A DNA stretch of 43,952 bases, from contig JBIIZQ010000016.1 of NCBI GenBank assembly GCA_044346175.1, positions 1 to 43,952 on the forward strand, in the 5' to 3' direction. The notes beneath the pieces are model-generated. The model ran no database searches. It saw only the letters and a program-made list of their open reading frames with translations, and was not told where the DNA came from. Made by a program: the position numbers and the translations under genes. The stretch comes from JBJTUH01 sp044346175 (GTDB lineage: Bacteria; Cyanobacteriota; Vampirovibrionia; Vampirovibrionales; JAJTHC01). Positions 1 through 8,417 of the stretch are shown one piece after another. The first letter of the stretch is position 1. Each line of letters starts with the position of its first letter.

Positions 1-1225
1 CCAATTGAAACTCATCTTGGGTGATGGGACGCACTTCTAAAAGGTCATCAATATAGCGTTGTAACAGTGTCATACTGCCGTCAACATCCTCTGAGAGGAA
101 GTTTGTACTAAGAAGAAACGCATTGCCCAACCTAAAGCTGTACTGGTATGCTGAAATGGTATTAAAATTAGGGAACTCCGCTTTTTCAATCAACTCTTGC
201 GTCATTCTAGCACTACGCCCTTCACTTAGCACTTGGGCGACCACATCGAGTGCCACCGCATGTTTAAGGTCTTCGGGTTTAGGACCATGATACCCCAACA
301 TACCAAAGCGAGTAGACACCTCCCCATGTTGCACCACTCTCCCCGAAGGCGGTCGAGAGGGTAGGGCGGCAACAAAGGCTTCAGGCGAAGGGCGTTCCGC
401 AGGGGTCACATGGCTTTCAGGGCGTGCGTCAAACTTAAAGTACTGCCCCACCAACTGAAGCCCTTCTTCATGAGAGAAAGGCCCCACAAGAATGGTTATC
501 ATGGAAGCGGCATCATACCAAGTACGATAATACTGCTCAATACTGGTACGTGGAATAAGCCCCACAACCTGACGAGTGCCAATCACCTCACGGTAGTAAG
601 GATGATTGGTAGGATACATGGCTTCATTAAGTAGGGTGTAGAGCTTGCTCCATGGCATGTCTTCACGCATCCCAATTTCTTCAATGACCACGGCACGCTC
701 CCGCTTACAGGGGGGGGGATTATCCGTATCGGCAGGGTCGTAAGCAGGCCCTATTTCTTCATCAGGAAGTGCCGCACATAACATCATATCAGCGTGAAGG
801 TCAAGCACACGATGCACATTGCCTGCCGTTGCCGTAGGTTCATCTGTTTGGTTCCCCACAGGTGCCGTGACATAGTAATAAGTGAAGTCTTTCCAGGTGG
901 CAGCGTTAATCAATGCCCCTAACGACTCCATCGCACGGTCAAAGACACCCGCCTCAAAACGAGGGGTTCCTTTAAACATGAGATGCTCCAAGAAATGTGA
1001 AACGCCCGTATTGGTATCATCTTCATGGATAGAACCCGTCCGAACCCATGTTGCCACATGAAAGACCGTACCCGCTTTAGGAACCACCACCACTTGATGC
1101 CCATTGGCTAAACGATACCGTTTTCCTTGCTGAGGCAGAAAATGCACAGGAAAATCAGTCTCACTCACGACGGCTTGAGAGGAACTGAGGGGTTCAAGGG
1201 TAACACGAGTAGGAAAATCAGTCAT
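1..1225 (-). CDS. M16 family zinc metallopeptidase, C-terminal part beyond window
   Basis: The minus frame is open from ATG 1225 to the window edge, giving about 408 codons. It carries the inverted zinc motif HFLEH at about residues 77-81, in the context GVSHFLEHLMFKGT, which is the signature of M16 (pitrilysin/insulinase/processing-peptidase) enzymes. A downstream acidic stretch, VVIEEIGM near residue 180, supplies the expected third zinc ligand. The visible part covers the catalytic M16 domain and most of the inactive second domain. M16 proteins degrade peptides or process exported proteins; the substrate here is unknown. No signal peptide is seen at this start, and no good Shine-Dalgarno sequence precedes it. 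A run of nine G at 710-718 lies inside the frame and encodes Pro-Pro-Pro; the frame is intact. It follows rimI in the same direction. Confidence 0.9.
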   Translation of the reverse strand, partial: MTDFPTRVTLEPLSSSQAVVSETDFPVHFLPQQGKRYRLANGHQVVVVPKAGTVFHVATWVRTGSIHEDDTNTGVSHFLEHLMFKGTPRFEAGVFDRAMESLGALINAATWKDFTYYYVTAPVGNQTDEPTATAGNVHRVLDLHADMMLCAALPDEEIGPAYDPADTDNPPPCKRERAVVIEEIGMREDMPWSKLYTLLNEAMYPTNHPYYREVIGTRQVVGLIPRTSIEQYYRTWYDAASMITILVGPFSHEEGLQLVGQYFKFDARPESHVTPAERPSPEAFVAALPSRPPSGRVVQHGEVSTRFGMLGYHGPKPEDLKHAVALDVVAQVLSEGRSARMTQELIEKAEFPNFNTISAYQYSFRLGNAFLLSTNFLSEDVDGSMTLLQRYIDDLLEVRPITQDEFQL

Positions 1226-1402
1226 GAGCGAGGGGCATCCGTGTTTTAGGAAGTGCAAGGAGAGAAAACAGATAGGGCGATTCAACTAAAGCGTAGTGAA
1301 AAGCTATGTTTGCATTATACCCTAGGATAGCTGTTTTATCTCTAAAACATTTCTTAAAAACCTCTAAATACGCTACCCCTCCAGCACTAAAACGCTTATA
1401 GC

Positions 1403-2005
1403 TTACACAAGATACGTTGCTTGTATGCGATGCCAATAGGTATGGCGGTATGCCTCACTGGGGAGGGGTGGGTGGGTGGTAAGAATCAAGGCATCTTCTT
1501 GATTATCTTGATAGTATTTGGGACGCACGCCTGCCAGCTGAAAGCCAAAAGACGTGTAAAGCTTTTGGGCTGGTAGGTTGGAAGCACGCATTTCAAGGGA
1601 AACTTCCTTGACACTGTTGGCATAACACAGGTCAATGACATGTGCCAACAACAAGGCACCAAGCTTTTTACCTTGCCATTGGGGATGAATGGCAAGGGTC
1701 GTTATATGCGCCTCATCTCCTAGGAGCCACACCCCTGCATATCCTAATATCGGAGGACATGGCGTATCGTCTTCATGAGAGGTTTCTTGAGAAGGATTCC
1801 AATACGTATGATGTGTTTGAGGACACAAGACATGATAGCGTCCTACCAAGTTATGGAATTCCTGCTCAAAACCAGAGGCTTGCCAGTGATTTTTACCGAA
1901 CACGACAGATTCTATCGGCATCATATGAGGAATATCTGCCAAGCTCATACGTCGATACTGCAAGGCATGAAGAGGAATAGGACTAGGCGTGTACGTTTGG
2001 GACAT
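1403..2005 (-). CDS. rimI: RimI-type GNAT N-acetyltransferase
   Basis: This 200-residue protein has the GNAT fold signatures. The acetyl-CoA loop reads HPQWQGKKLGALLL, and the later motif EMRASNLPAQKLYTSFGF is typical of RimI, the enzyme that acetylates the N-terminal alanine of ribosomal protein S18. It is longer than the usual ~150 residues because of about 40 extra N-terminal residues and an acidic insertion before the core. The gene lies between scpB and the M16 peptidase on the same strand, with 112 bp separating it from scpB. RimI is the best family match, but GNAT substrate specificity cannot be proved from sequence, so another protein N-terminal acetyltransferase is possible. Confidence 0.85.
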   Translation of the reverse strand: MSQTYTPSPIPLHALQYRRMSLADIPHMMPIESVVFGKNHWQASGFEQEFHNLVGRYHVLCPQTHHTYWNPSQETSHEDDTPCPPILGYAGVWLLGDEAHITTLAIHPQWQGKKLGALLLAHVIDLCYANSVKEVSLEMRASNLPAQKLYTSFGFQLAGVRPKYYQDNQEDALILTTHPPLPSEAYRHTYWHRIQATYLV

Positions 2006-2023
2006 AGTTTAGGATGAAATGCG

Positions 2024-2050
2024 ACAGAAAACACAGAAAACACAGAAAAC
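2024..2050. repeat. 9-bp tandem repeat, three copies
   Basis: Three perfect head-to-tail copies of ACAGAAAAC lie just upstream of rimI. They look like simple-sequence slippage in the rimI leader. Confidence 0.75.
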
Positions 2051-2117
2051 AATGAACATCATTTAACACAATACAAGAGCGTCTCTCTGCTAATAGGGGC
2101 AACCAACGCAGGCGTTG

Positions 2118-2996
2118 TTATGGGATACGTTGCACAGCTTGCTCGATACTCTTTTCAAGCTGATGACGCTTTAAAAGGGTATCAAGACGTTTTTTATCCC
2201 CTTGGAGTTGGAACAACTCATGAAAACGTTTTGTAAGCATAATGAGGGAACTACGACCTTTTTTTTGCTTTTGAATCAGTTGCTTCCCAAGTAATTCAGG
2301 GAGATGGTCGTACACGCCTGAGCCTCGGAGCTGGACAAGTTCACTTAACAAGAGAGGGGCTTTGAGGGCAAGCACTGAGAGCGTACGCATGGCACCTTGA
2401 GAAAGTGATACTGGGATGAAATCCTCAATAAGGTCTTGATGAATCGGACGCACTTGTAATATCCAACCCTCGGCAAGACGCATCACCTCAAGACCTGAGG
2501 CTTCACCACGAGCTTGATAATGGACTTTGAGGTCTTCAAGCGCCATCTCAAGAGCATCCACAGGAGCATGAAGTGAGGCAACCAGCTCCTCCATACCCAA
2601 AGGACGGTTTGTCATAAAGAGGAGGGCTTCCACCCGTGCTTGAAGCACTTCAGGGGGGGAGACTTGGTAAGTCACAAGCGGTGCTTTAAGCCGTGGGGTA
2701 CCCGAAGTACTTATGGGCTTGGGGGCATCGAGGTAGTGTGAGGGATGTTCAGAGCCTTCAGAGCCTTCTGGGTCTTTTTCTGAGCTTAGGGGTGCATGGG
2801 GCTGAGGCATATCTTGGGATAAGACTGGGTTAGAGGAAGACTCAGACACTTCAGAGGATTCAGGGGTCACGACCATCGCAGAGGGGTCTCCTTTTTGATA
2901 CGTTTTGTTGAAGAAAAAGTAGCCAGTTTTCTTACTAATTTTCTTCATGATACTTGAGTTTGCCTTCTTGTGCCATACAGGAAGGTGTGGAAGCAT
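2118..2996 (-). CDS. scpB: Segregation and condensation protein ScpB
   Basis: Residues from about 110 to the end match ScpB, the winged-helix kleisin-associated subunit that works with ScpA and SMC in chromosome condensation. Visible elements are VEALLFMTNRPLGMEELV (first winged helix) and the later block with SQGAMRTLSVLALKAPLLLSEL, RGSGVYDHLPELL and LIQKQKKGRSSLIM (second winged helix). The protein is 292 residues against a usual ~180-200, because of an acidic Ser/Glu/Pro-rich N-terminal extension that looks disordered. The start is uncertain: ATG 2996 is the longest, and ATG 2948 begins a cleaner N-terminus (MKKISKK) with a weak purine-rich stretch upstream. It heads the rimI-M16 block. 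No scpA is seen in this window. Confidence 0.82.
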   Translation of the reverse strand: MLPHLPVWHKKANSSIMKKISKKTGYFFFNKTYQKGDPSAMVVTPESSEVSESSSNPVLSQDMPQPHAPLSSEKDPEGSEGSEHPSHYLDAPKPISTSGTPRLKAPLVTYQVSPPEVLQARVEALLFMTNRPLGMEELVASLHAPVDALEMALEDLKVHYQARGEASGLEVMRLAEGWILQVRPIHQDLIEDFIPVSLSQGAMRTLSVLALKAPLLLSELVQLRGSGVYDHLPELLGKQLIQKQKKGRSSLIMLTKRFHELFQLQGDKKRLDTLLKRHQLEKSIEQAVQRIP

Positions 2997-3170
2997 ACTT
3001 CAGAGGTCTCTCGTATCCTCACTCGTTCATGGGTACCTCAACAAAGCACGGGGACATGACTGACATGTTTAACACGCACTATCAACCCGCTTGAGTTTCA
3101 TGCTTGAAAGTTTCATGTTAGCATAGCATGGCGTAAATGAGGTAGATTCCGTCTAAGAAACCCCTCCTCT

Positions 3171-3180
3171 CCCCCCCCCC
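3171..3180. repeat. Run of ten C in a divergent intergenic region
   Basis: A C10 homopolymer lies 61 bp before the thioesterase start, between divergent scpB and the thioesterase gene. Such runs are prone to slippage and can change promoter or leader spacing. No effect can be shown from one sequence. Confidence 0.8.
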
Positions 3181-3241
3181 TTCTGGACACGCACCTATCC
3201 TTCTTAATTCATCCGCTCTTAATGGTGGGAACACTGCCCTC

Positions 3242-3766
3242 ATGACCCTTCATCTTCAACCCATTAAGCCTGAGCATGCAACCACTTTTTTACAGGCCTG
3301 TGGCCTAGGAACAACGGATGCAAGCTTCCCTGAGATTGGACACCCTTTCATAGGGCCTTACTATTACGATGTCCAAGTCCCCATTGGTGAAACAGACACT
3401 TACGGTGTTGCGTGGCACGGGAGTTACACCCGTTGGCTTGAAGAGGCACGTGTCGCAATGCTTGTGGCATTGGGCGTTTCGTTAGAAAACGCCGAGGTTC
3501 TCTTTCCCGTCAAAACCCTCAATTTGACCTACCATCGACCGATTCGGTCATTGCAATGGGTTCGGATAGAAGTGTATCTCATCAAACAGGGATTAAAACT
3601 TCGTTTCCAGTATCGCTTATTTGACCTAACCCACCCCCATACCGCTAATACCCCTGTATCCTCCGAAGCACTGTGCGATATTATTCCTGTCCAAAAAGCT
3701 TCTTGGCGACCTTTACGGCAATTACCTGAGCCTCTTGCAAGCTTGTTCACACAAGCTCAAGCTTAA
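3242..3766 (+). CDS. Acyl-CoA thioesterase, 4HBT (YbgC/FadM-like) family
   Basis: The 174-residue protein has the hot-dog-fold 4HBT signature. The active-site segment ETDTYGVAWHGSYTRWLEEAR matches the family pattern D-x-x-G-V-x-x-H-x-x-Y-x-x-x-x-E-x-x-R, with the catalytic Asp at its start. The following strands (LNLTYHRPIRSLQWVRIEVYL) are also typical. These enzymes hydrolyse acyl-CoA thioesters in the cytoplasm, and YbgC homologues often associate with envelope or lipid functions. An N-terminal extension of about 35 residues precedes the hot-dog domain, so a later start is possible, but no better internal start is obvious. mutS starts 44 bp downstream on the same strand and may be co-transcribed. 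Confidence 0.85.
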   Translation: MTLHLQPIKPEHATTFLQACGLGTTDASFPEIGHPFIGPYYYDVQVPIGETDTYGVAWHGSYTRWLEEARVAMLVALGVSLENAEVLFPVKTLNLTYHRPIRSLQWVRIEVYLIKQGLKLRFQYRLFDLTHPHTANTPVSSEALCDIIPVQKASWRPLRQLPEPLASLFTQAQA

Positions 3767-3810
3767 ATTCGGCTTCAAATCATTATTATTATCATGGATG
3801 CTTTAAACTC

Positions 3811-6714
3811 ATGGCAACGCCTGTTCCTCTCCCTACGACCTGTTTACCCCAAAACACTGAAGCACCCTCTAACCCAACGCTCTCAGAAACATGCTTGCAG
3901 GACTACCCCCTCAGCCCCCTATGGCGCCAATGGTTAACACGGATGATGGCAACATGCCATACCCCCTCGGAAGCACGTTGGCAAACCCTATGCACTTGGC
4001 ATGTACCCAATGCCATTTTAAAAGAAGAGGGACAACCTCAACTCACTCCTATGATACGTCAGTTTTTACAAGTAAAGCAGTGTGCATTAGGACAGATGCT
4101 TTTCTATCGAATGGGCGATTTTTACGAGGCCTTCTTTGAAGATGCCTTGGTGCTTTCGGGCGTGTTAGAGATTACTTTAACGAGTCGGGATGCAGGCGTA
4201 TTAGGAAAAATACCTATGGCAGGGATTCCCGTCAAGGCCTTTGAACTTCATGTCCCTAGACTCCTTGAAGCGGGCTTTGAAGTGGCGGTATGTGAGCAAG
4301 TTGAGCCTTCTCAACAGGGAAAAGGTCTGGTACAAAGACGCATTATCCGCACCCTTTCTCCAGGCACTGTACTGGAAGATGCTTGGCTTTCAGACCATCA
4401 AGCACAACTTTTAGTCGCCTTATACACCCAAGGAACCCAAGCAGGTATCGCTTACTGTGACCTCACCACAGGCACACTGACCGCTTTAGAATTACCCGTG
4501 AAAGACATTCTAGTCGAGTTAGAACGCTTACAACCCAAGGAAATTCTCATCTTAGGGGTACAAAAAAAGATGCACTGGCACTTGGGTCCTTCAGGTGGCG
4601 TAAAAGATTGGGTGCCTCAATGGCCTCAAGCTTGGCTGGAAGATGCCGATATGGTCTCGCAACTTGAGACACTGGCCACCCATTATCCTTGGCGGGCAAA
4701 AGCCAGCGTTTTTTTTGAACCCTCCCATTATACCCCCTATCTCAAGCGTTGGCTCCAAGTCGCTACGCTTGAAGGCGTGACCGATGGTACACGATACCCA
4801 CTCGCTACGCATGCCTTAGGAGCTTTGGCAGTGTATGTACACCAGATGTTTCCAGAAGGTGCACCCGCCATGGCGCAAGTGACGATGGAAGAGCGTACTC
4901 AGTATGTGTACCTCAATCGTTCTGCACGACATCACTTGGAGCTTTTTAAAACGGCACGCCAAGAGCGCCAAGAACATAGCATGTACCATCATCTAAACCA
5001 TACCCTAACCCCCATGGGGGCAAGATTACTCAAGCATTGGCTCAGTAGCCCCTTGCGGTGTAAGGCAAGTTTAGAAGCACGACAACGTGTCGTACAGCAC
5101 TTTATGACATCGCTAACACCCCATGGCGGATTATTACATTTAAGAAAACCTCTGGCAAGTATCAGAGACATGACACGTTTGGTACGCAAACTTCAGCATG
5201 GACAACTCTCCCCTAAAGACATGCTCATGCTTGCCTACAGCCTTGAAGGCATTGAAGGGTTACATCGGTTTTTATGTACCGCCCTACCCGAGGGGGAACA
5301 CGAAACCCTATTAACCCCCCTGTACAGACTATCGCCTGAACTCTTGGCACTGCAACATAGCCTGCTTCACCATTTAACAGACAACCCTCCCAGTAGCGTA
5401 AAGGACATTGGCTTAAATCAGCCCTTGATTCGCCCAAATATTGACCCCACGATTGATGAACTGAGAGACCTCCTAACCAATCATGAAGCTTGGTTGAGTG
5501 CGTATGAACAGTCACAACGTGAGCTCACGGGCATTAAGACCCTTAAAGTGTCTACCCATCAAGTCTTTGGCTACTTTATCGAAGTCACACGCAGTGCGTT
5601 ACAGCAGTTTACCCAGCAAGGACACACGCTGCCAGAAGGCTACCACCGTAAACAAACCCTTGCCTCCGTCGAACGCTACAGCACCCCGACCCTCAAAGCA
5701 TTTGAAGCAAGACGATTAGAAGCGGCCGAGGCTCTTGTCACACAAGAAACCGCATGCTTCCATGCCCTGTGGGATGCCCTACTCCCTCACGTAGAAACCA
5801 TTCTTGCACTCGCTGATACCGTAGCAGCCTTGGATGTCCTACAAGGGTTTGCCTTCCTTGCTCAGGAGCGACAGTACACACGTCCTATTTTAGAAGAACA
5901 GCCATTCCTTCAACTGGAGGGCATGCGTCATCCGACCCTAGAAACCCTCTTACCCATGGGGAAATTTGTCGCAAATGATTGTTTATGTGCAGCGCGGGTA
6001 TGCCACAGTATGCCTTTAGCAGAGGGCATGACCACAATGCCACCTCAGCTCCTCATGATTACAGGCCCCAACATGGCAGGGAAATCAACCTACATGCGTC
6101 AAGTCGCATTGGTGGTGTTAATGGCTCATATTGGTAGTTTTGTGCCTGCCAGCTATGCACGCATCGGCTTAGTGGATGCCATTTATACCCGTATTGGTGC
6201 TTCTGATGATTTAAGCCTAGGGCAATCAACCTTTATGGTGGAAATGACAGAAGTTGCCGATATTCTCAATCATGCCACGTCACAAAGTCTTGTATTGCTT
6301 GATGAAGTAGGACGTGGCACGAGTACTTACGATGGCATGGCCATTGCTTGGAGCATTGGCGAATATCTGTTGGAGTCGATAGGTGCCAGAACACTCTTTG
6401 CCACCCATTACCATGAACTCAATGCCATGGAACAGGGTTATCCTGAGTTAGTACAAAACCTTCGAGTCCGAGTGAGTGAACAAGAGGGTGTATTGACCTT
6501 CCTCTATCGTATCGAACCAGGAGCCGCTCAAAAAAGCTACGGATTACAAGTCGCACGTATGGCAGGTGTTCCGAAAGTAGTCATTCAACAGGCTGATAAA
6601 CGTCTCAGTGCTTTAATGAAGCGGAGTGTTCCTTTAATGACTTCGCAACAAAAACTACTGATGCAACCCGAGACCCTTACGCCTGAGGGTGCTGTACAGA
6701 CCTCTCTTTTTTAG
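3811..6714 (+). CDS. mutS: DNA mismatch repair ATPase MutS
   Basis: This 967-residue protein has all MutS landmarks. The mismatch-reading Phe-x-Glu lies in FYRMGDFYEAFFEDA (about residues 98-112). The Walker A is GPNMAGKSTYMRQ (about 752-764), Walker B is LVLLDEVGRGTSTYDGMA, and the switch histidine sits in FATHYHEL. It recognises base mismatches and small loops as a dimer and signals to MutL. It is longer than the usual ~850-880 residues because of roughly 75 extra N-terminal residues before domain I. The last residues, QTSLF, resemble the C-terminal sliding-clamp-binding peptide of other MutS proteins. mutL is not in the window. The stop is followed by about 220 bp before the SPFH gene, with only a weak hairpin (6734-6752). 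Confidence 0.97.
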   Translation: MATPVPLPTTCLPQNTEAPSNPTLSETCLQDYPLSPLWRQWLTRMMATCHTPSEARWQTLCTWHVPNAILKEEGQPQLTPMIRQFLQVKQCALGQMLFYRMGDFYEAFFEDALVLSGVLEITLTSRDAGVLGKIPMAGIPVKAFELHVPRLLEAGFEVAVCEQVEPSQQGKGLVQRRIIRTLSPGTVLEDAWLSDHQAQLLVALYTQGTQAGIAYCDLTTGTLTALELPVKDILVELERLQPKEILILGVQKKMHWHLGPSGGVKDWVPQWPQAWLEDADMVSQLETLATHYPWRAKASVFFEPSHYTPYLKRWLQVATLEGVTDGTRYPLATHALGALAVYVHQMFPEGAPAMAQVTMEERTQYVYLNRSARHHLELFKTARQERQEHSMYHHLNHTLTPMGARLLKHWLSSPLRCKASLEARQRVVQHFMTSLTPHGGLLHLRKPLASIRDMTRLVRKLQHGQLSPKDMLMLAYSLEGIEGLHRFLCTALPEGEHETLLTPLYRLSPELLALQHSLLHHLTDNPPSSVKDIGLNQPLIRPNIDPTIDELRDLLTNHEAWLSAYEQSQRELTGIKTLKVSTHQVFGYFIEVTRSALQQFTQQGHTLPEGYHRKQTLASVERYSTPTLKAFEARRLEAAEALVTQETACFHALWDALLPHVETILALADTVAALDVLQGFAFLAQERQYTRPILEEQPFLQLEGMRHPTLETLLPMGKFVANDCLCAARVCHSMPLAEGMTTMPPQLLMITGPNMAGKSTYMRQVALVVLMAHIGSFVPASYARIGLVDAIYTRIGASDDLSLGQSTFMVEMTEVADILNHATSQSLVLLDEVGRGTSTYDGMAIAWSIGEYLLESIGARTLFATHYHELNAMEQGYPELVQNLRVRVSEQEGVLTFLYRIEPGAAQKSYGLQVARMAGVPKVVIQQADKRLSALMKRSVPLMTSQQKLLMQPETLTPEGAVQTSLF

Positions 6715-6869
6715 GGACTTTTCTCAAGTAAAACCCGTCGTCATCATACGGGATTTGCCTGATACCTCATGAACTGAGTGCTTATCTTTTATTCAGTTGC
6801 CCTAAACCAGTTACCTTAAACTTCTTGGTGGCTTACTTTTCACAACCCATAATGTTTGTTATCATAAAG

Positions 6870-6900
6870 GTATCAATATTAACGGTTTGAAAATTGATAC
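6870..6900. promoter_or_regulatory. 8-bp inverted repeat upstream of the SPFH gene
   Basis: Perfect 8-bp arms, GTATCAAT at 6870-6877 and ATTGATAC at 6893-6900, are separated by 15 bp and end 37 bp before the SPFH start. The site is AT-rich and could be an operator or an mRNA hairpin. The function is not known. Confidence 0.4.
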
Positions 6901-6937
6901 TTTCTATCACAATGCTACGTAAGGAGTACAAAGCATT

Positions 6938-7903
6938 ATGGAGTTTCTGCTCACCTTGCTGCTGTTTGGTTTTCTCGTGTTTATTATCATCACAGGGGTC
7001 AATGCGGTTAAAATTGTTCGCCAATCCACTATCGGCGTAGTGGAACGCTTAGGGCAATACGCTGGTACACGGAGTGCCGGACCCGTTTTTTTAATTCCCT
7101 TTGTGGACTCCATGCGTATTATCGACCTACGGGAACAGGTCTTACCCTTACCACCACAGTCCGTCATTACCAAAGAAAACGTCAGTATGAAAATTGATGC
7201 TATCGTGTATTTTCAGGTGACAGACCCCTTTAAAGCGACCTATGAAGTCGCAGAGCCTTGGAATGCGGTTGAAAAACTGGCTTTAACCACCGTTAGAAAC
7301 ATCATTGGGGAACTCACTTTAGATGAAACACTCGCAAGTCGAGACCAAATCAATGTTCGACTTCAGCATGTATTGGATGATGCCACCACAAAATGGGGCA
7401 TGAAAGTCAACCGTGTAGAACTAAAAGATATTGACCCCCCCAAAGACATTGAACAGGCAATGCAAAAAGAAATGCGTGCCGAGCGTGAAAAGCGTTCTCA
7501 GATTCTTATCGCTGAGGGTGAGAAACAATCTGCCATTCTAAAAGCCGAGGGTGAACGTGAAGCCGCCATCCGTGCAGCAGAAGGGGAACAGGCAGCCTTA
7601 ATCCTTCGTGCAGAGGGTGAAAAACAAGCGGCGGTTGCCCGAGCCGTCGGACAAGCCGAGGCGATTCAAAGAATCCAAGAGGCTGAAGCGGGTGCCATTG
7701 GCATGTTAAATGCGTCCCATCCTTCAGCAGGTGTCATTCAGCTCAAGTATCTTGATGCCCTCCGTGCCCTCTCTCAAAGCAAGGCAAACACGGTCATTCT
7801 ACCCTATGAAAGTACCGCCTTTATGGGTGCAGTATATGGCGGTTTGAAGTCCTTACAACAGCAAGAAGCCCACAATCATCATCAAGGACACCATCACGGT
7901 TAA
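6938..7903 (+). CDS. SPFH/stomatin-like membrane protein (QmcA/HflC type)
   Basis: The 321-residue protein starts with one membrane segment (about residues 3-24), followed by the band-7/prohibitin core: STIGVVERLGQYAGT, IIDLREQVLPLPPQSVITKE and DAIVYFQVTDP. A charged coiled coil follows, built of repeats such as AEGEKQSAILKAEGEREAAI. SPFH proteins form large membrane-bound rings that organise microdomains and regulate proteases such as FtsH. A clear ribosome site (AAGGAG) lies 12 bp before the ATG. The C-terminus ends in a His-rich tail, HNHHQGHHHG, which is not a usual family feature and could bind metal. The common partner NfeD is not adjacent. QmcA/stomatin is the closest subgroup by architecture; HflK/HflC are less likely because only one paralogue is present. 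Confidence 0.9.
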   Translation: MEFLLTLLLFGFLVFIIITGVNAVKIVRQSTIGVVERLGQYAGTRSAGPVFLIPFVDSMRIIDLREQVLPLPPQSVITKENVSMKIDAIVYFQVTDPFKATYEVAEPWNAVEKLALTTVRNIIGELTLDETLASRDQINVRLQHVLDDATTKWGMKVNRVELKDIDPPKDIEQAMQKEMRAEREKRSQILIAEGEKQSAILKAEGEREAAIRAAEGEQAALILRAEGEKQAAVARAVGQAEAIQRIQEAEAGAIGMLNASHPSAGVIQLKYLDALRALSQSKANTVILPYESTAFMGAVYGGLKSLQQQEAHNHHQGHHHG

Positions 7904-7905
7904 CC

Positions 7906-7921
7906 ATGCCTTATTAGGCAT
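7906..7921. terminator. Small hairpin between convergent genes
   Basis: ATGCCT and AGGCAT form a 6-bp stem around TATT between the stops of the SPFH gene and the convergent small ORF. The stem is short and T-tracts are weak, so a bidirectional terminator is only plausible. Confidence 0.4.
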
Positions 7922-8236
7922 TTAATACGGTGCTTGGAAGCGACGGATAGCATCTCTTTGAAAGGCTCGTGTGACAGGAATTTGTGCTTCTGTCATAGCA
8001 AGATTCAGTTGAGCCTGTTGCATCCCTAGCTGGCTCAATTTATCGTACTGGTAAGCCTGCAAAAAAACATCATCCCACATGGTAGCATACGACCCTTCGG
8101 GGTCTGTGCTATTTGGGATTAAAGCCAGTTGGAACGCTGGGTTCGAGGCACTGGTGACACGATGGAGACCTTGCCACTGGTTTAACACTCGGGCTTGGGA
8201 GTCTACACTGCTTAAAGGACCTATCACAATCATCAC
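7922..8236 (-). CDS. Small hypothetical protein (104 residues)
   Basis: The protein is not recognised. It begins with GTG 8236 immediately followed by ATG, preceded by a good ribosome site (GAGGAG) about 10 bp upstream, which supports it as a real gene. The C-terminal half is helical and Gln/Ala-rich (for example LSQLGMQQAQLNLAMTEAQI), with no signal peptide or membrane segment. The arrangement faintly recalls small rod or basal-body proteins, but no signature supports this. It lies 181 bp downstream of the 1105-residue orphan gene on the same strand and could be co-transcribed with it. Confidence 0.55.
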   Translation of the reverse strand: MMIVIGPLSSVDSQARVLNQWQGLHRVTSASNPAFQLALIPNSTDPEGSYATMWDDVFLQAYQYDKLSQLGMQQAQLNLAMTEAQIPVTRAFQRDAIRRFQAPY

Positions 8237-8417
8237 GGGTGACTATCTCCTCATGTTTATCATCAAGACAAGATGGACGGTACTAGAGGTATGAAACCCT
8301 TTTTGTCTGACCATGATGCTCTAGGAAAAACATGTATCGTCATTAAGAGACCATACCGACACTTCATCCCCTACCACACCCCTTAAGGTTCGGAGAACCT
8401 AGCCAATGGACGCACGA

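Noticed and set aside
710..718. Suspected frameshift in the M16 gene at the G run
   Set aside because: Translation through the run keeps the M16 frame on both sides.
1218..1436. 72-codon minus-strand ORF between rimI and the M16 gene
   Set aside because: It overlaps the rimI end and the M16 start, with no domain; most likely a chance frame.
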